Below, in pieces: positions 32,948 through 42,790 of a stretch of DNA of 64,000 nt. The position numbers and the translations under genes are program-made. The stretch comes from Wurfbainia villosa (Eukaryota; Streptophyta; Magnoliopsida; Zingiberales; Zingiberaceae): contig CM045987.1 in assembly GCA_025175895.1 (NCBI GenBank), forward strand, positions 107,559,040-107,623,039, written 5' to 3'. The notes beneath the pieces were generated by a model. It searched no databases. It saw only the letters and a list, made by a program, of their open reading frames with translations, and had not been told where the DNA came from. Each line of letters starts with the position of its first letter. Positions within the stretch are counted from its first letter, which is position 1.

Positions 32948-33434
32948 AGCTCGACGGGAGGGTTTTTGCAACCGATTTTCTTGGACGTTTTGAAGCGATT
33001 TGCTGCTGCAAATCAGGGCTTTCAAGTGCTAGTCCAAGGCAATCAACAAGCAAGCTTCTAAAGAGTTTTTGTAAAGTGTTCTTTACTTCTCTTGTTGTAT
33101 TTCTTCTTATATTTGCTTGTTGTATTTAGATTATTGTTGTAATCTTATTGTAAGAGGTTTCTCCACCTCCGACTTGTGTCGAGAAGGAGGATTTGTGATT
33201 AGTGAGTGCGTGTGCATCACTAGGGCTCTTTAGAGCTCGATCCGTGGAGTAGGAACCGTTCGGTTCCGAACCACGTTATATCGTGCGTGTTGTGATTGTA
33301 TCTTGTGTTTGTATTTGTTATTGTTTATTCCGCTGCGTACTAACAAGATTGTAGACAAGCAACGCGAACGAATTCCATCTTCCTACGGACACATCGCTAT
33401 TCAACCCCCCTCTAGCGCCGTCAAATCCCCAACA

Positions 33435-33708
33435 CATTATTGGTGCAATGGTCAAGGGGGAGCAAGCCTTTAGGGGCATTGTGTCCATCTTGGGATGATG
33501 GATGCAATTTTGACCCAAGTGGGAGATGTGAGGGTTTAATAAACCTTCATTATGGATTACCTTTCATTTAGTGATATGTGATTGATCACTAGAAAAAGTG
33601 AAGGCATCCTAGATGTTGTTGAATGAAGGGGGAGAATGTAGGATCTCATGGGAGATAAAACATTGAAAACCTTGGTAGGCTTTTTGATTATGCCAAAGGG
33701 GGAGAACT
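33435..33708 (+). other. E internal region, second part
   Basis: It begins with the CATTA duplicate, then continues E's hairpin-chain region (TTGGTGCAATGGTCAAGG, ATCCATC...GATGGAT, GTGATA...). It ends in CCAAAGGGGGAGAACT, where A4 is inserted (left target duplicate GAACT, 33704-33708). E resumes at 51294. Confidence 0.75.
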
Positions 33709-34066
33709 TGTTAGAAATTGGACATCGCTAGAGGGGGAGAGGGGTGAATGGCACGTCTTCGTTTGCTTGATGGAATTTGATCGTGCTTGACTACAATCGT
33801 TATTAGCGTAGTGGAATATAGAATACCAATAACAAAAAATGACAAACACAATCAAAACATGATAATATAACACGGTTCGAAATATTAGGGTTCATAATCC
33901 ACAGGTTGGGCTCGAATGAGCCATAGAGATGAAAACACCACCACTAATGAACTCTCCTTCTCGGAAAATACTCCGGAGGTGGAGGAAAATCTCTTACAAG
34001 CGATTACAAAAGTAATACAAAAATAATACAAGCAAATACAAATAAATACAACCGAAATGTAAAGAA
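33709..34066 (-). repeat. A4 3' LTR, piece 1
   Basis: TGTTAGAAATTGGACATCGCTAGAGG matches the start of the sister LTR at 49772 in broken alignment. It ends with AAGAA (34062-34066), the left target duplicate of B1. Confidence 0.88.
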
Positions 34067-35291
34067 TGTTGGAACGTTGGTGGTCGGCTAGAGGGGGGGG
34101 GGGAATAGCCCTCAATCGTCGTATGATGGAATTTTTTGTCTACAAACAATATTAGCGCAACGGAAACAAAACAAAACAAGCAATTAAGACAACACAAAGA
34201 TAAAACAATGCTAACACCAATATGTAACGTGGTTCATGGCCTCGCCGTTAATCCACGGTCCGATTCGTCTCCGATGAATCACTCCGAAACCAATCAAATA
34301 TTGGTCTCTCCCTTTAGCCAAAGGAAGGTGGAGGTAAACCTTCTTACAACCCAAGAACACTCTTTCTTACAATGGATTTGAAATAAGAATAAGAGAAAGA
34401 GTTGGAAGCTTGTGGAGCACTTGGATGATCACTTAGAGCATAAGCATTAGCCATCCACAAGCCCACACCTTCTCTATAAATAGAGAATGTTGTTTTCTTC
34501 CCGTTGGGCACTAGCAGTCGACTGATGCCCCGATCAGTCGACTGCTCCTATAGTCGTTGCCAAATAATGACTTCTTCCACATTGGATTTCATCCAACGGC
34601 TCCCACATCAGTCGACTGATCTTCCCATCGATCGATCGATGGAGCTGATCAGAGTGTCGGTGAGCACTGATCGATCACCATTCTCCGAAACCCTCGCGAC
34701 CCGGTCCGATGATGCCATCATCGATCGATCGGTGGTAATCTCAGCGAATGATCGCCACCTTTAGCGTGACCGATCGCCATGACATGACAATGATCGATCA
34801 GGGTAAACCTCAAACTTAACATCTGTTTGAGAATCTGGCAGTTGAGTAAACCTCAACCCTTGCGGTCGAGCCTCTGACACTTAGCCATTCAGCCAAGTTC
34901 ACTTAATGAGCTACTTACATTTCACTCATTCTCTCATCTCACTTGAAGTCCCTCGCCGAAGCTCTCTTTGTTCGTGGCCACGTCCCTCGGCAGCACCAAG
35001 TGCACGGCTTTGCAATGCTCCTTCGCGTCTCTTGCCCTTGAAGTCTGCTTCCTTGGCTTCGCTTCAAGTCATCTCGTCCGGTGGTCCCTCGGATGCATCA
35101 AGCGCACGGCTTCGCAATGCTCCTTCGCATCTCAAGCATGAGGTTGTGAGTTGGTGACACTTGCCAAAGCTCCATGTGCGAATTACTAAGTCCTGCAAGA
35201 CTCCAACGCACATATTAAAACAATAACAACCAAACTTAAACCCTTTGCCACACACATCAAAACCATATCACATGGGTTGATTGTCCTAACA
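34067..35291 (-). repeat. 3' LTR of B1
   Basis: TGTTGGAACG to GTCCTAACA. It has a G-run of about 11 (about 34089-34100). The TATA region lies inside a perfect inverted repeat, TTCTCTAT-AA-ATAGAGAA (34470-34487). The palindrome cluster 34515-34800 is mostly CGATCGATCG-type. A duplicated block of roughly 110 bp (GCACGGCTT(T/C)GCAATGCTCCTTCGC) lies at about 35000-35130. Confidence 0.92.
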
Positions 35292-35306
35292 ATCTCCCCC
35301 TTTTTG
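35292..35306 (-). other. Polypurine tract of B1
   Basis: The plus strand reads ATCTCCCCCTTTTTG beside the LTR, giving CAAAAAGGGGGAGAT in sense. Confidence 0.75.
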
Positions 35307-36412
35307 ATGTGTGACAATCCGTTTAAGTTAGGTAAAACAAATAACAATAACAACATAAGCAAGGAAAACATGTAAATAATATGAGCATCAAAACTCCCCC
35401 TTAAACATGCAACTCCCCCTTAAGACATGCTAAATTTTCCCTTTTAGCATGATTAACTTAAACTTCGCTATTTCTCCCCCTTGACACCATCAAAAACATT
35501 ATCTAAATGTTATACACGCATGACATCAACTCTAAGGAGGAAAAATACCCAAAAACCAAACAAAACCTGATACAAGTACATCGGATCGGGTTTAGTTAGG
35601 ACTACGATCATTGGCACACAAATTCAGGTTTTACGGTTTGAAATCAATTTAAATGCGTTAAAAATTCTAGGAAATTTGAAAAATCATGAAATTTGAAATA
35701 CACATTTCTTGTGAGTTCCTTTATCAGTGAAAAATTATTTTCCATGAAAAATCATTCTATTTTTGAAAGTTTGGCAAAAACTCAACAGTTACAAAAATAT
35801 CTAAACTTTGTATCCACTTTTAAAACTAGTTTTGCCTTGTAACTTTTAAAAACATGAACTCACTGTTTGAAAAGTATAACATGGTTTTAAAATCATTTGA
35901 AATATCCAACTATGATCTTTGGACAATATGTCTATGAATTAAACATATGCTTTCCCCATGATTGGTCTATTATTGCTATTTTGATACTTTAAATGACCAT
36001 CTAAATGCCATAGGTATTAGTGGACCATTTGTATCATCCTATCATCTCACCCATGCTATGTTTTCAATCAAAGTTAGCCTTATGGTGAGTGTGAGATGTT
36101 CCTAAAGGTATTTATATACTTAACCCTCAAATTCATGCATTTCTACCCATGGTTAACTATCACACTAACATACCACATGATCATAAAGACATATATGTAT
36201 TGATTTCACATTATGATCATGAAACAAATGTATCAATCAAATTGTAATCATGCATTTTGTATAAAATCATGATAACAAGTCAAGTATCACCCAAAGCATG
36301 ATTTAAACTATTTATGGGTGCATTATCATCACCCAACACTATTTCAAAAATTAAGTCCCGATCATCCTAAGTCAACCAAATAATATGATATTAGTAAAAT
36401 CCTTATGGTTGA
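35307..36412 (-). other. B1 internal region without coding sequence
   Basis: No pol. Several CTCCCCCTTAA tracts (35390-35480; GGGGGAG in sense) lie near the LTR, then AT-rich sequence collinear with 42791-44013 of B2. Confidence 0.6.
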
Positions 36413-38149
36413 CTAACCTAGGGTTTTCCTACCCTTAAATATGGATTTAGGAACCCAATACAAGTTCTTTCCTATAGGGTTCACTAAATATTCTTTAGGG
36501 ATCCATATTCTAGCTATTGTCTTGTTCTTGGCTTGACCCCTAGCAATCAAACATTTATAGGCCTTTTCATTTGTCTTTTTCTTATATCCTAGGCCTTTTC
36601 TATTGAAGCTTACCCTTTGGCTCCCTATGATCATGTTCAATGTATTTGAGCCTATTGTGAATTTTTCTAGGGCTTTAGTCAAATGGTCTACCTTTTCCCT
36701 TAAAGCCCTATTTTCTTCAATACATGCATCATTAACATCAAAAGGCATATAGTTATCATGTGAGCATGCATTTTCAAAACTAGAAGAAATATTATCATTA
36801 ATATTTAAGCATGCTTGTTCTAATTTTTCTTCTAGGGCCTTAATTTGATCTAGCATGCTCTTATTTTTCTTTTTGGCTCTAAATAAATCCCTAGTCAAGC
36901 TAGAAATCATGGCAACTATTTCTTGAGTGGGAAGATGTTTTGCCATAGTTTCCATGTGTTCTTCTTCGGATGAAGAGGATGATGATGAGCCTCCCTCTTC
37001 ACTTGATCTCTCTTCACTTGTGTTTAATTTTTCACCTTCGGAGGAGGTGGAGTCTAGATCATCAAATGTCATCAGGGCAAGGTTTGTGACAAAAGCATTT
37101 TCTTCCTCCGATGATGATGATGAGGAAGGATCATCCCATGTCCTTGCCTTGAGTGCTTTGGCCTTCCCCTTTTCCTTGGCCTTCTTTTCTTCTTATTTTT
37201 TCTTGCTCCCCTTCTTCTTTTCCTCTTTCTTCCTCCTCTCTTCTTTACTCTTGTTTAAAAGAGAACAATCATCTCTTATATGTCCCTCTTGTTGGCAATT
37301 GTAGCATATGATCTTTCTCTTGTGCCTTCTCCTATCATAAGATTTGTTAAATTTTAAATTTCTTAAGGCACGCCTTACCTTCCTTACCATATAAGCATCT
37401 TCATTGCTATTCATGGAGGATGAGGAAGATGCTTCATCGGAGGAGGAGGAAGTCTCTATCTTCTTCTTCTTCCCCTTGTTGGCTACTAAGGCTACTCCTC
37501 TTGATGGCTTGATACTTGATTCTTCAATTACTCCCTCAAGCCTTGTTTCATTCAACTCCATGGTGGAAAAGAATTGCTCTAGAGTGGTTATCTCTAGATT
37601 CTTGGATATGTAAAAAGAGTTCACCATTGAGCTCCATCTTGATGATCGAGGGAAGGCATCTATTGCCTTCATGACCATGTCCCAGTTGGAGAGTTTTTCT
37701 CTTACAGTTGTTAGTCCAATCAAAATTTCTTTAAACCTAGAATGTAAAGAATTTACCTTCTCTCCCTTTTCGAGTTTGATGTTGCTTAATTGGGAGCAAA
37801 GGAGATCTCTTCTTGCAAGCTTGGCCTCGGAAGTGCCTTCATGAAGCTCTATGAGTTTCTCCCACATTTCCTTGGCACTTGCACATTCCCCTATCCGGTT
37901 TATCTCTTGTTGGGGGAGTACGTTGTACAAGTGATGCTTGGCCTTCGAATTCGCCAAGTACTCCTCTCTTTGTCTCTTTGTCCATTTTGTCTTCTCTATT
38001 TGCTCCCCATCTTCATCCCTAGGTATCTAGAAACTATTTTCCATTATCAGTAAAATTTCAAAATCGGTTTCGAAGAATACCTCCATTCTCTTCTTCGACC
38101 AAGAGAATTCTCCTTCAAACTTCGGTGGGTGAATGTTGGAGCCGGCCAT
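36413..38149 (-). pseudogene. gag: Family B Gag of B1, with stops
   Basis: The start ATG at 38149 aligns with B2 (MAGSNIHPPKFEGEFSW). A TAG early in the gene (about 38028) and a TAA within the Lys-rich stretch (37193) split it. The middle frame (37957-37193) carries a complete knuckle CYNCQQEGHIRDDC. A Lys/Arg-rich segment follows, then an acidic Ser-rich segment and a coiled coil (about 36880-36800). The C-terminus is intact, ending PKEYLVNPIGKNLYWVPKS. B1 preserves the knuckle and the tail that B2 has lost, while B2 preserves the frame. Confidence 0.87.
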
Positions 38150-38195
38150 CCTTGATTGTGCTTGTTGCGGCGGTTAGTCCTCGACAAGCTACCTT

Positions 38196-38208
38196 GGCTC
38201 TGATACCA
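38196..38208 (-). other. Primer-binding site of B1 (initiator tRNA-Met)
   Basis: The minus strand reads TGGTATCAGAGCC, two bases from the LTR edge. Confidence 0.9.
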
Positions 38209-38210
38209 CT

Positions 38211-39506
38211 TGTTGGAATGTTGGTGGCCGGCTAGAGGGGGGGGGGTGTGAATAGCCCTCAATCGTTGTATGATAGAATTGCTTGTTTACAAACAATATT
38301 AGCGCAATGGAAACAAAACAAAACAAGCAATTAAGACAACACAAAGATAAAACAATGCTAACACCAATATGTAACGTGGTTCACAGCCTCGCCGCTAATC
38401 CATGGTCCGATTCGTCTCCGATGAATCACTCTGAAACCAATCCAATATCGGTCTCTCCCTTTAGCCAAAGCAAGGTGGAGGTAAACCTTCTTACAACCCA
38501 AGAACACTCTTTCTTACAATGGATTTGAAATAAGAACAAGAGAAAGAGTTGGAAGCTTGTGGAGCACTTGGATGATCACTTAGAGCATAAGCATTAGCCA
38601 TCCACAAGCCCACACCTTCTCTAAAAATAGAGAAGGCTATTTTCTTCCCGTAGGGCACTAGCAGTTGACTGATGCCCCGATCAGTCGACTGCTCTTGTAG
38701 ACGTTGCCCAATAACGACTTCTTCTACATTGGATTTCATCCAACGGCTACCACATCAGTCGACTGATCTTCTCATCAGTCAACTGATGGAGCTAACAGTC
38801 GAGTACCGGAAGCAAGCACTCGACTGATCACCATTCTGTGCTCGAAACCCTCGCGACCAGTCGACTGATGCCATCATCAGTCGACTGGTGGTCTCGGCAG
38901 TCGACTGCCACCTCATGGCAGTCGACTGATGGCACATAATCTAGACTCGAACACCAGTCGAGTCACAGTCGACTTGGAGCAGTCGACTGCCATGACATGG
39001 CAGTCGACTGATGTCGGGTAAACCTCAAACTTAACATCTGTTTGAGCGTCTGGCAGCCGGGTAAACCTCAACCCTTGCGATCGAGCCTCCGACACTTAGC
39101 CATTCGGCCAAGTTCACCTAATGATCTACTTACAATTTACTCATTCTCTCATCTCACTTGAAGTCCCTCGCCGAAGCTCTCTTCGTTCGCGGCCACGTCC
39201 CTCGGCAACACCAAGCGCACAGCTTCGCAATGCTCCTTCGTGTCTCTTGCCCTCGAAGTCTACTTCCTTGGCTTTGCTTCAAGTCATCTCGTTTGGCGGT
39301 CCCTCAGATGCATCAAGCGCACGGCTTCGCAATGCACCTTCGCGTCTCAAGCACGAGGTTGTGAGTTGGTGAAACTTGCCAAAGCTCCATGTGCGAATTA
39401 CTAAGTCCTGCAAGACTCCAACGCATATATCAAAATAATAACAACCTAACTTAAACCCTTTTCCACACACATCAAAACCATATCACATGGGTTGATTTCC
39501 CTAACA
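38211..39506 (-). repeat. 5' LTR of B1
   Basis: TGTTGGAATG to TTCCCTAACA. G-run at about 38236-38247. The TATA region reads TTCTCTA-AAAA-TAGAGAA (about 38620-38637), so the palindrome is kept although the TATA word is altered. The palindrome cluster 38660-39015 has more than ten CAGTCGACTG sites, unlike the sister LTR. Confidence 0.92.
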
Positions 39507-39774
39507 AAGAACACTTTACAAACTAGGGCTTTGAATGCTTTTCTTGTTGGTTGCTTGAATGATCTTGAAGGATCTTGAAATGCACCTACACTTCGCCTTC
39601 AAATCGCCTCAAGAAACCTCTCAAAGAAACATGGCAAAATCCTCCACGAGCTACTCCTTTTATCCTTGCATCGGGATGATTTCACGCCTGACAGTCGACA
39701 ACCATAAGGCCTCAGTTGACTGCCAACATTATCGTTGTCTCACAATAAACTTAATCCACGTCGGCATTCAAGCC
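39507..39774 (-). repeat. A4 3' LTR, piece 2
   Basis: It starts with the AAGAA duplicate of B1 and ends with AAGCC (39770-39774), the left target duplicate of B2. The sequence CACTTTACAAACTAGGGCTTTGAATG matches 50096-50122 of the sister LTR with few changes. Confidence 0.88.
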
Positions 39775-41027
39775 TGTTAGGGCAATCAACCCATGATATG
39801 GTTTTGATGTGTGTGGCAAAGGGTTTAAGTTAGGATGATTGGATTTGATATGTGCGTTGGAGTCTTGCAGGACTTAGTAATTCGCACATGGAGCTTAGGC
39901 AAGTGTCACCACTCACAACCTCGTGCTTGAGTCAGAGAAGGAGCATTGCAGAGCCGTGCGCTTGATGCTGTCGAGGGACCACCGGACGAGATGACTTGAA
40001 GCGAAGCCAAGGAAGCAGACTTCGGAGGCAAGAGATGCGAAGGAGCATTGTAGAGCCATGCGCCTGATGCTGCTGAGGGACGTGGGCGTGAATGAAGAGA
40101 GCTTCGACGAGGGACTTCGAGTGAGATGAGAGAATAAGTGAATTGTAAGTAGCTCATTAGGTGAACTTGGCCGAATAACTGAGTGTTGGAGGATCGACCG
40201 CAAGGGTTGAGGTTTACCTGACCTCCAGAAGCTCAAACGGATGTTAAGTTTGAGTTTCACACGGCACCAGTCGACTGCCATGTCAAGACAGTCGACTGCT
40301 CCAAGTCGATTGGCGTTTGACTGGTGTTTGGCTGGAGATCAAGTCGACATCAGTCGACTGCTCAAGGGAAGTAGTCGACTGATAGCACTGTGCATGGGCA
40401 CAGAAGCTAGTCGAGCTCACGGGTCACTCGACTGGAAGTCAACATCAGTCGACTGATCATATGATTATTGGAAAATCGGTCGTGGATCCCGCGAATTCGG
40501 CTAGGAAGTAGCCGTTATTGGGCAACGACTATAGTAGCAGTCGACTGATTGGGGCATCAGTCGACTGCTGCTGTTAATGAGAAGAAATTCCCTTTCTTTA
40601 TAAAGAGAAGGGGTGAGGGACTTTGGGAGGCTAATGCTTATGCTCTAAACTCCTCCAAAGTACCCAACACGTTTTCCATCATCTTACTTGAGTTTATTTA
40701 CATTATATTTGTAAGAGGAGTGATTCTTGTGTAAAAAGGTTACCTCCACCTAGCTTGGTGCAAAGGAGAGAATAGTGGAAAGCTTGAGGCGTGATTCACC
40801 TTGGACGAATCGGACCGTGGATTAGCGGCGAGGCCGTGAACCACATTACATTGTGGTGTTAGCATTTGTGCTTTCTATTCTTTACTTTGTTTTTGTCTTG
40901 ATTGTTTATATTAGTATATTCCGCTTGCGCTAATTAAGTTTGTAGACGAGCAATCAACGAACGACTTCCATCTACTACGAAAGAGGGCTATTCACCCCCC
41001 TCTACCCGGCCAACATCGATCCTACAA
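39775..41027 (+). repeat. 5' LTR of B2
   Basis: TGTTAGGGCAATCAACC to ATCGATCCTACA. A near-duplicate block (GAAGGAGCATTG(C/T)AGAGCC(G/A)TGCGC) occurs twice, 105 bp or so apart (about 39937 and 40039). CAGTCGACTG cluster 40268-40570. TATAAA at 40599-40604 lies within a CTTTCTTTATAAAGAGAAG near-palindrome. The U5-end motif CACCCCCCTCTACCCGG is at about 40994-41010. Confidence 0.92.
40599..40604 (+). promoter_or_regulatory. TATA box of B2 5' LTR
   Basis: TATAAA about 30 bp downstream of the last CAGTCGACTG site; the sister box is at 44831-44836. In the 3' LTR it is the loop region of TTCTCT-ATAA-AGAGAA. Confidence 0.65.
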
Positions 41028-41029
41028 GT

Positions 41030-41042
41030 GGTATCAGAGCCA
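41030..41042 (+). other. Primer-binding site of B2 (initiator tRNA-Met)
   Basis: TGGTATCAGAGCC, two bases after the LTR end. Confidence 0.92.
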
Positions 41043-41086
41043 AGTTGCTTGTCGAGGACTAACCGCCGCAACAAGCACAATCAAGG

Positions 41087-42769
41087 ATGGCCAGCTCTAA
41101 CATTCACCCACCGAAGTTCGAGGGAGAATTCTCTTGGTGGAAGAAGAGAATGGAGGTATTCTTCGAAACCGACTTTGAAATTTTATTAATAATGAAAAAT
41201 GATTTTGAGGTACCTAGGGATGAAGAGGGGAAGCCAATCGAGAAGTCTAGATGGACTAAAAAGAAAAGGGAAGAGTACTTGGCAAACTCAAAGGCAAAGA
41301 ACCATCTCTACAACGTACTCCCCCAACAAGAAGTGAACAGGATTGGGGAATGTGCAAGTGCCAAGGAAATGTGGGATAAACTTATAGAACTCTATGAAGG
41401 AACTTCCAAGGCCAAGCTTGCAAGGAGAGACCTCCTCCACTCCCAACTATCAAATATTAAACTCGAAAAGGGAGAAAAGGTAACCTCACTACACTCTCGA
41501 TTTAAGGAAATTTTAATTGGGCTAACAAGTGTAGGAGAAAGACTTTCGAACCGGGATATGCTTATGAAAGCAATCGATGCCTTTCCCCGGTCATCGAAAT
41601 GGAGCTCAATGGTGGACTCCTTCTACATGTCGAAGAACCTAGAAGTGAGCACCTTGGAAAAGTTCTTCTCAACCATGGAGCTCTATGAAACAAGGCTTAA
41701 AGGAATAAATGAAGAATCAAGTATCAAGCCATCAAGAGGAGTGACACTATTAGCCAACAAGGGGAAGAAGAAGATGGAGACTCCTTCCTCCTCCGATGAA
41801 GCATCCTCCTCCTCCTCCATGGATAGCACGGAAGAAGCCTACATGGTAAGGAAAGTAAGGCGTGCATTGAAAGGGTTTAAATTTAACAAATCTCATGATA
41901 GGGGGAAAAGGCCAAGGAGGAAGGTAATTTGCTATAATTACCAACAAGAGGGACACATAAGAGATAATTTTCTCCTTCTAAACAAGAGCAAAGAAGAAAG
42001 GAGGAGAAAAAAAGAAAAGAAGAAAGGGAGCAAAAAGAAGAAAGATGAGAAGAAGGCCAAAGAAAAGGGAAAAGCCACGACACTAAAAGCAAGGACATGG
42101 GATGAACCCTCTTCTTCATCATCATCCGAAGAAGAAGAAAATGCCTTTGTCACAAATTTGGCACTAATGACATTTGATGACCTAGACACCTCATCCTCCG
42201 AGCAAGAAGAAAGAAGCACATGTGAGGAGAGCTCTAGTGAAGGGGGAGGCTCATCACCATCCTCATCCGAATCCGAAGAAAAAGACATGGAGACTATGGT
42301 AACGAATCTATCACCAAATAAAATAGTTTCTATGATTTCTAGTCTTACTAAGGATCTATTTAGAGCCAAGAAAAAGAACAAAAGCATCCTAGATCAAATT
42401 AAAACCCTAGAAAATAAATTAGAACAAGCATGTTTAAATGTTATTGATGATGATGCATGCTCACATGATAATTATATGCCTTTTGATGTAAATGATGCAT
42501 GCATTGAAGAAAATAGGGTCCTAAGGGAAAAGGTAGACCATTTGACCAAGGCCCTAGAAAAATTCACAATTGGCTCCAATACCCTTAACATGATCATAGG
42601 GATCCAAAGAGCAAGCTTCAATAAGAAAGGCCTAGGATATAAGGAAAATAAAAATGAAAAGGCCTATAAATGTTTAATTGCTAGGGGTCAAGATGAAAAG
42701 AAAACAATAGCTAAAAAATGGATCCCTAAGGAATTTTTAGTGAACCCCATAGGAAAGAACTTGTATTAG
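41087..42769 (+). CDS. gag: Family B Gag, 560-residue open frame with damaged zinc knuckle
   Basis: The ATG is 45 bases after the PBS (MASSNIHPPKFEGEFSWWKK). Residues 1-200: copia-type gag fold (WWKKRMEVFF, ECASAKEMWDKLIELYEG, SRFKEILIGL). Residues 215-260: Ser-rich. The knuckle reads CYNYQQEGHIRDNF (about 281-294): the second and third Cys are replaced by Tyr and Phe, so zinc binding should be lost. A Lys-rich segment (300-335), an acidic Ser-rich segment and a coiled coil (ILDQIKTLENKLEQA, about 440-455) follow. The frame ends at a TAG replacing the Trp of the family's WVPKS end. It is the longest open gag in the window but probably not fully functional. Confidence 0.88.
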   Translation: MASSNIHPPKFEGEFSWWKKRMEVFFETDFEILLIMKNDFEVPRDEEGKPIEKSRWTKKKREEYLANSKAKNHLYNVLPQQEVNRIGECASAKEMWDKLIELYEGTSKAKLARRDLLHSQLSNIKLEKGEKVTSLHSRFKEILIGLTSVGERLSNRDMLMKAIDAFPRSSKWSSMVDSFYMSKNLEVSTLEKFFSTMELYETRLKGINEESSIKPSRGVTLLANKGKKKMETPSSSDEASSSSSMDSTEEAYMVRKVRRALKGFKFNKSHDRGKRPRRKVICYNYQQEGHIRDNFLLLNKSKEERRRKKEKKKGSKKKKDEKKAKEKGKATTLKARTWDEPSSSSSSEEEENAFVTNLALMTFDDLDTSSSEQEERSTCEESSSEGGGSSPSSSESEEKDMETMVTNLSPNKIVSMISSLTKDLFRAKKKNKSILDQIKTLENKLEQACLNVIDDDACSHDNYMPFDVNDACIEENRVLREKVDHLTKALEKFTIGSNTLNMIIGIQRASFNKKGLGYKENKNEKAYKCLIARGQDEKKTIAKKWIPKEFLVNPIGKNLY

Positions 42770-42790
42770 GTTCCTAAATCCATCCTTAAG

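Larger units (their letters stand above)
26552..33434 (+). mobile_element. Gag-only LTR retrotransposon A3 (family A), best-preserved copy
   Basis: Complete: 5' LTR 26552-28143, PBS, near-intact gag, non-coding 3' region, purine tract, 3' LTR 31805-33434, and a perfect target duplication CATTA (26547-26551 and 33435-33439). Length is 6883 bp with a 3661-bp internal region. No protease, integrase, RT or RNase H is found. It is the reference copy for family A: any movement would need pol supplied in trans. Confidence 0.94.
31805..33434 (+). repeat. 3' LTR of A3 (1630 bp)
   Basis: TGTTGGTGCAATCGG to CCCCAACA. Hairpin array 31902-32435 (about 21 units). The palindrome cluster 32767-32915 contains several perfect CAGTCGACTG sites, including the 18-bp palindrome at 32802-32819. 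GGATAAAAGG lies at 32938-32947. The R/U5 hairpin is at 33252-33267 and the U5-end motif CCCCCCTCTAGCG at about 33404-33417. Confidence 0.94.
34067..39506 (-). mobile_element. Gag-only LTR retrotransposon B1 (family B), complete
   Basis: LTRs 34067-35291 and 38211-39506, PBS, gag and purine tract, with a perfect target duplication AAGAA (34062-34066 and 39507-39511). Length 5440 bp, no pol. Family B LTRs do not align with family A LTRs apart from the CAGTCGACTG cluster and the U5-end motif. Confidence 0.93.

Noticed and set aside
34067..39506. B1 considered as a family A member because of the CAGTCGACTG motifs
   Set aside because: LTR ends, gag sequence, knuckle number (one versus two) and length differ; only the palindrome cluster, U5-end motif and Gag tail are shared.
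41938..42387. 149-codon minus-strand frame rich in Ser and Phe
   Set aside because: It is antisense to the acidic and Lys-rich parts of B2 gag, whose GAA/GAG/AAG codons give Ser/Phe/Leu on the other strand.
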